From positions 186,001-250,000 of the forward strand of contig NZ_JAHKRA010000001.1 of assembly GCF_019345525.1 (NCBI RefSeq): 64,000 nucleotides of DNA, written 5' to 3'. A program made the position numbers and the translations under genes. This document shows, in pieces, positions 1-10,639 of this stretch. The notes beneath the pieces were generated by a model that did not search any database, was not told the DNA's origin, and was given only the letters and a program-made list of their open reading frames with translations. Numbering within the stretch: position 1 is the stretch's first letter; each line of letters opens with the position of its first letter. Origin of the DNA: Flavobacterium sp. NKUCC04_CG (GTDB taxonomy: Bacteria > Bacteroidota > Bacteroidia > Flavobacteriales > Flavobacteriaceae).

Positions 1-3000
1 CCCGTTGCTGTATGAGTATAGGTAATCGGACCATAAACAGTCGTAAAGCCTGTGGTTTCAAAGCTCGCAGTTGCGAATTTATCCAAAGTAGTTGTCCCAA
101 CTCTTAGGGTATAGTTTTCATTTATCAAAGCATGTCCTGCAGTAGCAATATTAAATGCAATCGAATTTAAAGAACCTGAAGAAACACCGTTTTCCCGTAA
201 TTCACTCGCTTTAAACAACAGTTGTGCCTTTACACTTCTTCTTCTATTGCTAAATGCTGTAATTTCTTCCGTTCTTGTAGTCAAGTTTTCAGCTTGACCT
301 ACTACCCCCGAGTAATTTATTTCGTTGAGCTCTATTTCAAGAGTTTGCACCTCATCTTTGCAAACCACAATAATCTCCTCGCGTGGAGTAATTTTTACTA
401 CCGGCAAAGGTTGTACTCGAACCCTAACTTTTCTAGCGAATTCACAGAAGTCTCCTCGATTCTGCTTAGCCGTAAGTATATATTCTGTAGTAATCGCTGG
501 ATTAAAGACCCATCCTCTTTGAACATCCCCGCTTACACCTATAGATGGAGACCAAGTATAGGTATCATACGTGCTTAAATCACCTAAATAGAAAACCCTT
601 GTCGTATAGTCTCCCTCACAAATATCAAAAGTACTTTCACTCAATTCAAAAGGTAGACCGTCAGTCACCACTACGGTTACCATCTTTCTTCCGGCTGGAT
701 TCAGGCATACCTCGTCATCTGACCCAACCAATCCTTCTACCCAATACGATGTAGTCTCCGTTAGTAAAGGCGTAGTAAACACCTGACCCTCAGCAATCTC
801 CACACCTCCTTCAGGCACATCGAACCATTTAAAATTCCCACTCACTCCAGTTATGATTACCGACAAATCAGCTATCCCCTGACCGCAAAACGGAGCTACT
901 TCTACAACTTCAAAATCCGGATACTCGCAAATAGTAGTAAAAGACACCCCTGGCGTCCAAGGCGACTCATCAATCACACCACATAGCGCCTGAAAATAAA
1001 TCGTATAGGTTGTAGCAGGCATCAAACCAATCAAGTTTTGTAACAAAATGGTATTCTGGACCGTACCCGTCAACGCAAGTCCTTCATCACCACTACCGGG
1101 CACTCCTTCTGTTCTAATTTCATATTTATAACCGTTTTCTGGAACTCCTTCGAAAGGCACCTCCCATCTTACCGTAGCACTATACCTATCCACATCCAAA
1201 ACCCGGACAGCAGTAGGGGGAAAACAGTTTGGAACAGCTTCGCTTACGATGAAGATCTGAGGAACATGATTAAAATCATAATTAGCATCTGATAAATCAT
1301 GAAGATTTTGACGCGCAATATCGGTATAGTGAATCATTCCCCTTTTTTCAGCCGTGTTCATTACACGAAACGCAGCCCCCGAACTCCAACCTGGCGAATA
1401 TTCATTCACTGCAATTACCAGATTACTCTCCCCATCCCAAACAAAGGGATCCTGTAAGGTAATCTCCATCCATGCATCAGTAGGATTTGGGAAGCTAACC
1501 ACACCATCAAACACTTGCCGCATCGCTGTTGTTGGTACCCATTCAGTTGCACTTCTTCCTTCGAAACTATGCTTAGTTGTATTACCCATAAATATATTCC
1601 AATCTTCATACCTCGTCCAGATACTAGTTTGGGGTATATTAACATGTAGTCTTAATTTTGTGATATACTTCCTTCCATCAGCCCCTAGTACAGATTTAAG
1701 TTCACTACCCATATAGAGTTGTTGCGAATAATTATAAGCATATAGGGAATATAGAGGTAAAAAAGTACTTATTTCTGTACTACCATCACTTATAAGTCCT
1801 TCAATATGGGTCCTAAACACAAGAGGAACCACACTCCAGGCACTGGATTCGTCCGCTGTACAACGGTTTCTAAACCACACGTAGTATTCGGTATCAGACA
1901 TTAAATTATTTAAAGTAATACTGGTCACCCCTGGCAGCGTTATTCCGGTTGGCATCGAATTTGGGGAAGGGGCTTGTGTGATGTCGGTAGTAAGGAAGTA
2001 CTCCGTACCCACATAACCGCTGATCAGATTGGACCACAACAGAACCGCAGAATTAAATCCGACATAGGAGTAACCAAACGTACTAACACCTATACAAGCA
2101 GGTGTTGGTTGGGCACTCAATATGATTTGAGGTACATAAGTAAAGCGATTAGTCGCAATAGGTATATTATAAGGATCAACCTCACGAATATCGTCTTGTG
2201 TTTTAGCGAGCAACCCTCTATATACATCTCCCGTATCCGTTTTCCGAAAAACAGCACCTGCATTATTTCCCGGAGTAAATTCGTGTACACCTATTACTAT
2301 ATTGCTTGTGCCATCCCATAAGAACGGCTCTTCTAGGCTAATCTCCATCCAATCTCCTGTAGGCTCTGGAAAACTAACTGTTCCGTTAAAAACAACCTTC
2401 ATATCAGCTACCCCTATCCATTCCGTCTGCGTTGTACTTTCAAAGCTAGTCTTGGTCGTGTTGCCCATAAAAATTCTCCAATCTTTATAACTATCTGTGG
2501 CATTATTGGAATTGAAGTGAAATTTAATCTTATCGATATACCTATTTTCACCTATTGCCTGTAAAACTTCACTCGCTAAATAAATTTGTTGCGAATAATT
2601 AAAGTTCTGATTTGAATCAAGAGGTAAAGAAGCTGTTGTCAGTCCTCCACCACCAATCTGCCCGGGGTATAATGTTGTAAAACTAGTGGGACTGATTGAC
2701 CAGTCACTTCGAGAATCTCCATCACACCACACTCTAAACCAGATATAATAGGTAGTCGCTTCATTTAGACCTTCCAAAGCCAACTGATTATTTGGGCTTA
2801 ATACTTGTCCCGTGATTTCTGTATCGTTGTCTGGAGGAAAGTTGGAAGTTGACATAAAATACTCGACGCCTCTTATACCTTCTCGACCCGCCCATTCAAA
2901 ATTCACGGAACTGGATGTTAAGGCTGTATATTCATAGCCACCAGATAAAGAACTACAGGGTGGCGGAAGTTCCGCATTTAATATAATTTGAGGAACTGCT

Positions 3001-5255
3001 TTGTATAACACAGAAGCACGAGGTAATTGATTAACATTCACATCACCACTCGACCTGCGGAGCATCCCCCTGTTGTTTACTGTATGTTGTATTCTAAATC
3101 GCGCAACATTACTTGAGGTTCCTGATCCTGGTGTATTTTCATGAACTGCCACAACGATATTAGAGGTTCTATCCCAAAGAAACGGATTCGAAAAATTAAT
3201 CTCCATCCATCCATCTGCCGAACTTGGAAATGTAACAGTGCCTCTATATACTCTTTCCAATTCAGAAGTAGGAATCCACTCTGTATTTGACAAATCATCA
3301 AATTGTACCTTTGACGTATTACCCATATAAATCGTCCAGTCTTTATACTTCTCCTGATTTAACTCTGTATCCCTTAGATTGACATGAAATTTTATACCCG
3401 TAATATAATTATTGGATTGTAAAGCCGTTCGAACTTCATTTGCCAAATAGATTTGCTGCGAATAATTATAGCTATAATTACTAGCAATTGGCAAAGCACT
3501 TAACAATCGATCACCGTGGCCTAACTGCCCTGGAAGTAAGGTTCTAAATTCTAAAGGAATACCGCTCCAATTGCTTTTTTGATTTTGCTGACATGCATTT
3601 CTAAACCACACATAATACGGAGTATCTGAAGTCAAATCATTTAAAATAACCTCCGTAATTTCGGCGCTCACCACGGCTGTAGGCAAGGCATCAGCTGTTG
3701 GAGGCTGAGGTGTATTTCCCAAATAATATTCAATTTGTTGAGCTGAAGCCCAAGAGTTTACCCATTTAATCTTAACACTTGTGTCTGTTAGATTCTCGTA
3801 ACTATGAGATTGAATACCCATACATTCTGAAACTTGTTCACCAACTAAGATTATTTGTGGAACGTATTGATAAAGGAAAGAAGCCTCTGGCGGAAAATGG
3901 GGATTTGGATTATTATATTCATTATCGGTTCTATACAACATACCCCTATTGACAGGTCTCGTTTGAAATGCTCTAAATCGCGCACCACTGGTAAAGTTGG
4001 GAGTGTATTCGTGAACTGCTACAACCAAATTACTCGTACCATCCCATAAAAACGGTTCCATCAAATTTATTTCCATCCAATTTCCCGTTGGATTTGGAAA
4101 AGTGACCTCCCCATTAAATACAGTAATCATATTAGCGGCTTTAACCCATTCCGTAGAGTCTGTAGATTCAAAATTACTTATAGTAGTATTACCCATAAAA
4201 ATCTTCCAATCCTTATAATTATTCGTTCCTTCAATAGAGGTGAAATGAAATTTTATTTTGGTGATATACCTATTTTCTCCTACAGCATTCAATACCTCAT
4301 CTGCGAGATAAATTTGCTGTGAATAATTATAGCCGTAGTGCGATTGAATAGGCAAACTCGATTCCGTCTGTGTACCCCTACCGATTTGACCTTCAAACAC
4401 GGTGGTAAATCCTTGCGAGACCCAGCCACTGGTTTCACCAGCATCACATAGCGTACGAATGTAAAGCACGTAGTTTGTGTCTTCTGCCAATCCTGACAGC
4501 TGTAATATTTCTAAACTACTAATTCCACTTTGCTCCAAACCTATCACGCCAGATTCCGGTTCACCCGAACTTCGCAATTCATACTCATAACTTGGGTATG
4601 ATGCTCGCAAAGAAATTGAAAATCGAACGGATGTACCCCCCACATGAATAGGATCAGGCATCAATGGCGAAACACACCCCTGTAAGGGAATTGCAATCCT
4701 TATATTGGGCCGATTACTCCCAACGGTCCCGTCTTGATCTGGAGCTTCATAATCTCGAACAATTGACATATGCTTGCCCGCCGCTGTCGTATATCTCACA
4801 CCATTGCCTGCGCTACCATTGCTGTCACCACTACCACCAAAATTCGCTTCAACCAGCACTAATAAATTTTTAGTTCCAGTAAAATTAAAAGGCGTACTCA
4901 GTGTAAAATGATTCCATCCACTAGTAGCTGAAAACATAGCGTCATAAACTTTGACAGCTCCTGCTGTTATCACATCCCAAGCAACCCCTGACAAGACATC
5001 ATCATCTACTTCTTTTAGATAAATGACTATAGGTCTAGGAAGTGAATTAGGTGTAATTGCATACCAGCTTAGGGCAGTGATATCTCCTGTTCCCATCACT
5101 TCCTCTGCCGTGTATAAAGAGGCCGATCGTTCAAAACCATAAAAATTTCCCAAAGGAAAACGTTGCGTTAATGTTCCTGAGCCAATGTCCACTTGTCCCC
5201 AACTGGACAAAATATTAAAAAGCACGAAAAACAAACATAGTATAATTTTTTTCAT
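1..5255 (-). CDS. Giant secreted repeat protein, C-terminus beyond the window edge
   Basis: This reading frame starts at an ATG at 5255 and stays open for 1751 codons to the left edge, so the stop is outside the window. It begins with a signal peptide (MKKIILCLFFVLF, ending near WGQ). A beta-sandwich-like domain (about 22-190) and an fn3-like domain (about 195-290) follow. Then come four tandem modules of about 290 residues, each with SQQIYLA, YKDWxIFMGNT and PFLWDG motifs; the SQQIYLA motifs lie near residues 315, 602, 892 and 1181. After about 1270 come fn3-, Ig- and PKD-like domains, then a module also present in the next two genes. I infer a cell-surface or released adhesin exported by T9SS, with Ig repeats and a sorting domain in the missing part. 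No enzyme motif is visible. Confidence 0.85.
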   Translation of the reverse strand, partial: MKKIILCLFFVLFNILSSWGQVDIGSGTLTQRFPLGNFYGFERSASLYTAEEVMGTGDITALSWYAITPNSLPRPIVIYLKEVDDDVLSGVAWDVITAGAVKVYDAMFSATSGWNHFTLSTPFNFTGTKNLLVLVEANFGGSGDSNGSAGNGVRYTTAAGKHMSIVRDYEAPDQDGTVGSNRPNIRIAIPLQGCVSPLMPDPIHVGGTSVRFSISLRASYPSYEYELRSSGEPESGVIGLEQSGISSLEILQLSGLAEDTNYVLYIRTLCDAGETSGWVSQGFTTVFEGQIGRGTQTESSLPIQSHYGYNYSQQIYLADEVLNAVGENRYITKIKFHFTSIEGTNNYKDWKIFMGNTTISNFESTDSTEWVKAANMITVFNGEVTFPNPTGNWMEINLMEPFLWDGTSNLVVAVHEYTPNFTSGARFRAFQTRPVNRGMLYRTDNEYNNPNPHFPPEASFLYQYVPQIILVGEQVSECMGIQSHSYENLTDTSVKIKWVNSWASAQQIEYYLGNTPQPPTADALPTAVVSAEITEVILNDLTSDTPYYVWFRNACQQNQKSNWSGIPLEFRTLLPGQLGHGDRLLSALPIASNYSYNYSQQIYLANEVRTALQSNNYITGIKFHVNLRDTELNQEKYKDWTIYMGNTSKVQFDDLSNTEWIPTSELERVYRGTVTFPSSADGWMEINFSNPFLWDRTSNIVVAVHENTPGSGTSSNVARFRIQHTVNNRGMLRRSSGDVNVNQLPRASVLYKAVPQIILNAELPPPCSSLSGGYEYTALTSSSVNFEWAGREGIRGVEYFMSTSNFPPDNDTEITGQVLSPNNQLALEGLNEATTYYIWFRVWCDGDSRSDWSISPTSFTTLYPGQIGGGGLTTASLPLDSNQNFNYSQQIYLASEVLQAIGENRYIDKIKFHFNSNNATDSYKDWRIFMGNTTKTSFESTTQTEWIGVADMKVVFNGTVSFPEPTGDWMEISLEEPFLWDGTSNIVIGVHEFTPGNNAGAVFRKTDTGDVYRGLLAKTQDDIREVDPYNIPIATNRFTYVPQIILSAQPTPACIGVSTFGYSYVGFNSAVLLWSNLISGYVGTEYFLTTDITQAPSPNSMPTGITLPGVTSITLNNLMSDTEYYVWFRNRCTADESSAWSVVPLVFRTHIEGLISDGSTEISTFLPLYSLYAYNYSQQLYMGSELKSVLGADGRKYITKLRLHVNIPQTSIWTRYEDWNIFMGNTTKHSFEGRSATEWVPTTAMRQVFDGVVSFPNPTDAWMEITLQDPFVWDGESNLVIAVNEYSPGWSSGAAFRVMNTAEKRGMIHYTDIARQNLHDLSDANYDFNHVPQIFIVSEAVPNCFPPTAVRVLDVDRYSATVRWEVPFEGVPENGYKYEIRTEGVPGSGDEGLALTGTVQNTILLQNLIGLMPATTYTIYFQALCGVIDESPWTPGVSFTTICEYPDFEVVEVAPFCGQGIADLSVIITGVSGNFKWFDVPEGGVEIAEGQVFTTPLLTETTSYWVEGLVGSDDEVCLNPAGRKMVTVVVTDGLPFELSESTFDICEGDYTTRVFYLGDLSTYDTYTWSPSIGVSGDVQRGWVFNPAITTEYILTAKQNRGDFCEFARKVRVRVQPLPVVKITPREEIIVVCKDEVQTLEIELNEINYSGVVGQAENLTTRTEEITAFSNRRRSVKAQLLFKASELRENGVSSGSLNSIAFNIATAGHALINENYTLRVGTTTLDKFATASFETTGFTTVYGPITYTHTAT
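1430..4330 (-). repeat. Four tandem ~870-bp coding repeats
   Basis: The sequence encoding the SQQIYLA motif recurs near 4312, 3452, 2582 and 1715. The segment encoding the WDG motif recurs near 4038, 3169, 2310 and 1433. The period is therefore 860-877 bp, an in-frame unit of about 290 residues. Copies have diverged at the DNA level, which argues for old duplications under selection. Each unit combines a beta-sandwich-like part and an fn3-like linker. Confidence 0.8.
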
Positions 5256-5748
5256 AATTTTTAGTTTTAATTGTATCATTAAAAATAATAAAAAAATCAT
5301 AAAAGCAAATTATTGTCAATAATTTAACTAAAATAATGAATTTATATACTTTTTTAATAATAGATATTTAATAAGTAAATATATTATCTAAAAAAATAAC
5401 TATAAAAAATCATTTTAGTAAAATACCAAATAATAAAATGTATTTTTAATACTAATTAACTGCTAAAAAAATAAAACGCCGTATTTCAGTCTCTATATAT
5501 AGGCTGCTGTGTACAAAAATATCGTTGTTTTTCTTGAATAACTTAGGTCGCTGATATACGCATTTTAGCGGTCGAAAAGCGTAAGCTGGTAGCTAGGCAG
5601 ATTCGCGAAAAACAAAAAAAAGCACCTCTAAACTTGTTTCCACAAGTCAGAGATGCTTTTATATCACATCGATTTTCAGGATTTTCACTAATTTTAATCT
5701 AAAATAAAGATTTTATCGTTAGCCCTTACTCCGTTGGAATGTGACTAT
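5256..5748. other. Intergenic region, AT-rich, with terminator
   Basis: I see no gene here. The half next to 5255 is extremely AT-rich and is the 5' leader and promoter region of the giant gene. A possible -7 box (TATTTTTG on the minus strand, 5514-5521) is present without a clear -33 partner. The half next to 5749 holds the terminator of the downstream-facing gene. Confidence 0.6.
5611..5662 (-). terminator. Rho-independent terminator of the second giant gene
   Basis: An imperfect hairpin with arms GCATCTCTGACTTG and CAAGTTTAGAGGTGC (minus strand) is followed by a run of eight T. It lies about 90 bp past the stop of the 5749-10122 gene. The plus-strand side ends in TTTT, so it may work weakly in both directions. 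Confidence 0.75.
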
Positions 5749-8700
5749 TTATTTTTTGATAACCTTAATCGATTGAACCTTAGTTTTTGTATACATTTTA
5801 ACGATATAAGTGGCATTTGCCAACGCACTCATATCCACATTTACTTCGCTATCTGCTGTATGCAGAACCATCAACTGTTGTCCAGTTATCGCAAATACCT
5901 CCACTTTGGTAATTACCTCGTTATAGGTGATATTTAAAACATCTTTAACCGGATTCGGATAGTAGTTCAATTGTTTCAAATCAAAGTTATTAGTTGACAA
6001 CTTTATCTTAACTCTCACGGCAAAAGGCGCACTTAAGCAACCGCCATCTGAGATAACAACACCATAATAAACCATATCGTCAATTAAGACAATATCAGAA
6101 AACAGTCTATCTCTATTATCTTGTGCATTTATAGCCGATGCAAACCAAATTACATTAGGTACATTAAGTCTCAAATCACCCACTACACTACCGGAATCAA
6201 ATTCTTGTATAGCTTCACCAGTTGGTTGCTGTGGGATTTCATTGATAATCACCTCCACACGTTTTCTAGGTGATTCGCATCCAGATAAGGATTGACTAGC
6301 ATAATACCAGCCACTTTGTAGTTGAGCGTTGTTTAGCAAGGCTACCCCTCCTGTTTCTTGAGTGTACCATTTGACAATCATTCCGGTTGGAACATTAGCT
6401 CTTAATTGCGACACTATAGCTCCACCACAAAACTGTTGACTAACTATATTTGGCGCTACCGTATTATCGATAATATTAACACCAATACGTACTCTCGGCG
6501 ATTCGCAGTCTCCTATTTTTTGAGACACATAATACAGTCCGGAAGTCAGTATTTGATTTTGCGGCAAGACTTCACTTGTATTAGCACCAGCATACCACTT
6601 TATAGTGGCACCAGGGAGTGCAATAGCTTCTAAATTGGAAACACGCATACCGGTGGTACAAAAGTTTTGGTTTTGTACTAAAGGCACAGGAACCGCAGCA
6701 TATACCGATACGGATACAGCTGTCCTATCCGATTCGCATCCTTGTAAAACTTGACTTAAGTAATAAGTTCTCGTACTTAGAGGTTCATTAGAATTCATAG
6801 GCACCTCACTATTAGCAGCTGTGTACCATCTTGCCGAAGCACCTGGTAGTAGCTGTGCATTCAAATCGGAAACACGAGCTTGCCCACAAATAATCAAAGG
6901 CGTGGCAGTAGGTACAACCGGAACAGGATTGGCATTTATATTAACCGCTACACGCGCCGACTCACAAGCTGCATTACTCTGTGAAACATAATACACCCCA
7001 GTGCGCAACAACACATTAGATGTAATTAAATTGTCACCTTCATCATACCAATGCAAGGTATTTGCCGTATCGAATTGTACTTGCAAATCATTTAGATAAG
7101 TTGGCCCACAGACACTTACAGACGGTGAAACTGGTGGACTCGGCTGATTTAGAAAACTTACCCTAAAACGCTTTTTCAAAGATTCACATCCATCTACAGT
7201 TTGAGAAACATAGTAATCACCAGCGCGCAACACAGTTGTTGCAGCTAATGGGGTTCCCCCTAATGCGACATCATACCACTTAAGGTTTTCCCCAGTAGCA
7301 ACCAAATCTGAAACGCTAGCCTCTCCACAGAAAGACAAACCTTCCTCAACAAGAGGTTCGGAAACTGTAAAAGTATTTACGTTAAAGACTTTAGTAACCG
7401 AACAACCACTTACCGTAGCAATAGCAGTTACCTCATTCAAACCTGTTTGCTGAGGTCTGTAATAAATTCTTCTAACATTGCCATTCGCCAAATAAGGAGT
7501 CACAGCGGCCGCATCTATATACAAACCGTCCCCAGCAGCTTCCCAATTTACGATGGTGTTTAAATTTTGAGTAAACTTAATATTAAACCTGTTTTTTGAC
7601 AAGCTAATATTAGCGCCATTATAACCGAATATCACCGAATTATCTGTCGTAACCGTATGGTGGGTATTGGCACTAGCAGAGGAATTTGTTCCACTGTAAT
7701 CCAGTTCTACAATTAAATTCCCTAAACCGTCCCAATTGTACGGAGTATTGAATACGATTTCTTGCCAACCACTTGCCGTATGTGTATGCGTTGCTGCGGA
7801 ATAAACCGGAGTGATATTTTCTGTAATAAAACTCGCACTAGCAAAAGCAGTTAAATTGGTGGTTGCCATATTGACCTTATAATTGGTATTGTTGGCACTA
7901 GAACCCAAGGTCGCTACATTGAAAGCAATGGATTTAATCTGTCCGGCTTCCAAACCAAAATCATTCAATTCCCGAGCGGTAAACAACATTTGTACGCGCG
8001 CAGAAATTCTATAATTATTAAATGCCGATAATTCATTTGAAAAACTCGTCGGAACAGCATCCCCCACTTGCGCGGTTTTTTCAGTGGTATTATTGACTTC
8101 CAAAGCCACAATACTACTTACACAAACCGGTGCAGCATCCGTAGCCGGAACATAAGTCGGAGTTGGTGTTGGTCGTACTTTGACATCTACTATTTTTGCC
8201 ACCTGACAACGCTGACCTGCGTTTTGTGAAGCTATTAAGGTGTATTGTGTACTCACTGTTGGATTAAATACCCAACCGTTTTGCGCATTCCCTGTCACTC
8301 CTGTAGCAGGTGTCCATACAAACGACTCGTAAGCCTCTCTTCCCGTAGTAATAGTAACCGCCGTAGAAGGCGTTCCTCCACACACTGATACCGCACTCGC
8401 ACTCAAATTAAAAGCCGGAGCAGGTGTTACTGTAGCTACCACTTCTTGCCTTGGAGACACACAACCTTTTGAATACTTTATATTGTAAAAATAGAAGTAA
8501 AAAGACGAAGTGGTCCCACCCCATTCCGAAATAGGAACCGTGATAACACCTTCTGGATCCAAATAAGGAAAAGCCAAGTTCGAACCATCTCGCAACAACC
8601 GCACGCCTGAATACGCCTTAATCAATATCTTATAAGTACTGCCCGCCGACACATCAAACCCTAGAGGTATAACATTAGCCGCAGCAGCCCCTCCGTTTAC

Positions 8701-10122
8701 AATGTTAATATTACCTGTAGAAAAAAGCTCTACCCCTTCTGCATTAGTAATTTTAACATCTAAAGTTCCATTTCCATCTGAATAAACATCGACACTTTCC
8801 AAAGTAACATCTTGTGCAACATTAACAACTACCCCATAGTTATTTGAAGCAGTATATCCTGCACTTGTAGCAGGAGTAATATTTCCGCCTTGCCCTTGAA
8901 CAGCATTTGTTCCAATAGAAGAAACCCAATATGATTTGGTCGCTTGTAAAATTGGTGTCAATAATGAATTTTCGATTCCCAAAACACTTCCTCCAACAGC
9001 CCTGTCGTACCATTTGACAGTACCCGAAGGCACCGTAGCCGATAAAGTAGCCGTGCCTTGCCCACAAACAGGGCTGGCCGTAGTTACAATGGTTGGAAAC
9101 ACACATAAAGTGCTGAATTTTTTCTGTACCGTCCAAGCACTAAAACTAGTAGCTGAACACTTAGACCGTACATAAACGAAATATTCGGTTGAACCCGCTA
9201 ATCCAGTAACGTTTTTTAGTAATATGGTATTGGCTACATTACCCGAAGCTGCCAAGCCTGTAGCACCACTACCAGGCAAACCACTCGTTCTTACCTCATA
9301 ATCGTAGCCCATAGCAGGAACAATTTCAGCTGCCAGCCATTTGATGGTTGCCGATGTGGCCAATACAGCATCTACTGAAACCGTATTTGGAACAAAACAA
9401 GCCGGAGTTTTCACTACAGTAACCGCAAAGACATTTAAAACACCTGTAGCTGTAGAAGTTTTAGTAATCTCTACATTAGCTATTTGCTTTTGATAGTTGG
9501 CAGCAATTAAATTAATTTCGACGCTAAATAATTTCGGATTCCCCGCTGGTGTTTCAACGGTATTATTAGCTGTGCGAATCCGCCCTATACCGGCTATTAC
9601 CGTTGTAGCAGTAGTCCCTTGATACCAATCCGCAACGGTCAAGCCCGTCACGGTTTGAAAACTATTGTCTGTAAAATTAATTTTTGCACTAAAAGTTACA
9701 GGAGTTGATCCTGCATTTCCAGCAGTAGTCAATAAATACATTTTTACCGCACTTTCCTGGTTGGTAAATGCCAAAGTCGAAGGCGTATTGGCTGCGGTAA
9801 TTCGAAGCGAATTATTCTGATTATAAGATGCTAACAAAAAACTCAATGCCGGTATATTAGTAGCCGTGATTAATCTATCTACAGGCAATCCCACAGTAAG
9901 TGGGGTAGATGTTTCTGATAATTTAAAATCTTTACTAATAAAATTGAACTCGCCACTGTCAACTCTTTCGCTGGTTGACGACATAGCTGGTCCCACCCCA
10001 TTAGCGATAACATCCGCATTAAAACCTGAGGTCACCCCCAGTTTCACATATTCTTGTGCCAGCGCCGTCCATCGGAACAGTATCAAAAATAGTGCTAAAA
10101 ATAAAAGTGTAGTTTTTTTCAT
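5749..10122 (-). CDS. Secreted multidomain Ig/fn3 protein with T9SS sorting domain
   Basis: The protein has 1457 residues when started at the ATG at 10122, which gives a clean signal peptide (MKKTTLLFLALFLILF...ALAQ). An upstream in-frame start would add 46 non-signal-like residues. In order I see an N-terminal beta domain (to about 215), an fn3-like domain (about 220-330), an Ig-like domain with WYDRAVGG, a beta domain (about 410-560), a PKD-like domain, a module shared with the first giant gene (about 650-880), and six Ig-like repeats of about 75-80 residues. The repeats are marked by CG, KWY, YYVSQ and CES. The last 80 residues (YYPNPVKD...VIKK) are a type A T9SS sorting domain. It is a close paralog of the next gene. 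An adhesin role is inferred. Confidence 0.9.
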   Translation of the reverse strand: MKKTTLLFLALFLILFRWTALAQEYVKLGVTSGFNADVIANGVGPAMSSTSERVDSGEFNFISKDFKLSETSTPLTVGLPVDRLITATNIPALSFLLASYNQNNSLRITAANTPSTLAFTNQESAVKMYLLTTAGNAGSTPVTFSAKINFTDNSFQTVTGLTVADWYQGTTATTVIAGIGRIRTANNTVETPAGNPKLFSVEINLIAANYQKQIANVEITKTSTATGVLNVFAVTVVKTPACFVPNTVSVDAVLATSATIKWLAAEIVPAMGYDYEVRTSGLPGSGATGLAASGNVANTILLKNVTGLAGSTEYFVYVRSKCSATSFSAWTVQKKFSTLCVFPTIVTTASPVCGQGTATLSATVPSGTVKWYDRAVGGSVLGIENSLLTPILQATKSYWVSSIGTNAVQGQGGNITPATSAGYTASNNYGVVVNVAQDVTLESVDVYSDGNGTLDVKITNAEGVELFSTGNINIVNGGAAAANVIPLGFDVSAGSTYKILIKAYSGVRLLRDGSNLAFPYLDPEGVITVPISEWGGTTSSFYFYFYNIKYSKGCVSPRQEVVATVTPAPAFNLSASAVSVCGGTPSTAVTITTGREAYESFVWTPATGVTGNAQNGWVFNPTVSTQYTLIASQNAGQRCQVAKIVDVKVRPTPTPTYVPATDAAPVCVSSIVALEVNNTTEKTAQVGDAVPTSFSNELSAFNNYRISARVQMLFTARELNDFGLEAGQIKSIAFNVATLGSSANNTNYKVNMATTNLTAFASASFITENITPVYSAATHTHTASGWQEIVFNTPYNWDGLGNLIVELDYSGTNSSASANTHHTVTTDNSVIFGYNGANISLSKNRFNIKFTQNLNTIVNWEAAGDGLYIDAAAVTPYLANGNVRRIYYRPQQTGLNEVTAIATVSGCSVTKVFNVNTFTVSEPLVEEGLSFCGEASVSDLVATGENLKWYDVALGGTPLAATTVLRAGDYYVSQTVDGCESLKKRFRVSFLNQPSPPVSPSVSVCGPTYLNDLQVQFDTANTLHWYDEGDNLITSNVLLRTGVYYVSQSNAACESARVAVNINANPVPVVPTATPLIICGQARVSDLNAQLLPGASARWYTAANSEVPMNSNEPLSTRTYYLSQVLQGCESDRTAVSVSVYAAVPVPLVQNQNFCTTGMRVSNLEAIALPGATIKWYAGANTSEVLPQNQILTSGLYYVSQKIGDCESPRVRIGVNIIDNTVAPNIVSQQFCGGAIVSQLRANVPTGMIVKWYTQETGGVALLNNAQLQSGWYYASQSLSGCESPRKRVEVIINEIPQQPTGEAIQEFDSGSVVGDLRLNVPNVIWFASAINAQDNRDRLFSDIVLIDDMVYYGVVISDGGCLSAPFAVRVKIKLSTNNFDLKQLNYYPNPVKDVLNITYNEVITKVEVFAITGQQLMVLHTADSEVNVDMSALANATYIVKMYTKTKVQSIKVIKK

Positions 10123-10206
10123 GAATAATGTTTTTGTGTTTATATTAAGAGTTTTAAAAATACACATTTTATCCATAAATACACATAATACGGAAATTTT
10201 AACATA

Positions 10207-10214
10207 CAAATATA
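10207..10214 (-). promoter_or_regulatory. Possible -7 promoter box of the second giant gene
   Basis: The minus strand reads TATATTTG, matching the Bacteroidota consensus TAnnTTTG, 85 bp before the chosen start codon. I could not find a good TTTG -33 element at the expected spacing, so this is tentative. Confidence 0.35.
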
Positions 10215-10505
10215 GATTATAAACAAATTTGCATGTTTTTATATATAAATTACAACACAAAATAAACGCCTTCTATGTCACAATTCAACCATATTCCGAA
10301 AACAAACGCTATATTTTTACACCAACTACTATTTGAGCCGCTTTAGACCATCTATTAACTGTTCAACAAAACTTATCCTATAAATCCCTTCCGCATAAGG
10401 TGATTAAAATTCACAACTAAGTGACTTTATATTTTTCTAATGATGTATTACCCCTCGAAAACGAGGATGCTCCCAAAGACGATTTGTCGTATTTAGGATA
10501 AAAGC

Positions 10506-10552
10506 AAAAAGACAACTGCTCCTTATTTTCATTAGAAGCAGCTGCCTTTTAA
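10506..10552 (-). terminator. Rho-independent terminator of the third giant gene
   Basis: On the minus strand GGCAGCTGCTTC pairs along 12 positions (including G-U pairs) with GGAGCAGTTGTC and is followed by TTTTTGCTTTT. It sits about 90 bp past the stop codon at 10640. Confidence 0.8.
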
Positions 10553-10639
10553 TTATTTAGTCTCAAGTAATATTATATTTTGTCGAGCTAAAAATTGAAA
10601 CAAAGTTGTTACAAATCAACCTTTATTCATCACCAAAAA

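Larger units (their letters stand above)
10123..10639. other. Intergenic region between two giant paralogs
   Basis: No gene is seen in these 517 bp. The region holds the promoter area of the 5749-10122 gene, a perfect short hairpin CCTCG-AAAA-CGAGG at 10453-10466, and the terminator of the 10640-15025 gene. Confidence 0.6.

Noticed and set aside
1430..4330. Tandem repeats as a possible CRISPR array
   Set aside because: The unit is about 870 bp, in frame and protein-coding. CRISPR repeats are tens of bases long with unique spacers, and no cas gene is present.
10123..10260. Longer start of the second giant protein at 10260
   Set aside because: The extra 46 residues are not a signal peptide, whereas the ATG at 10122 starts one directly; the region also holds a promoter-like box.
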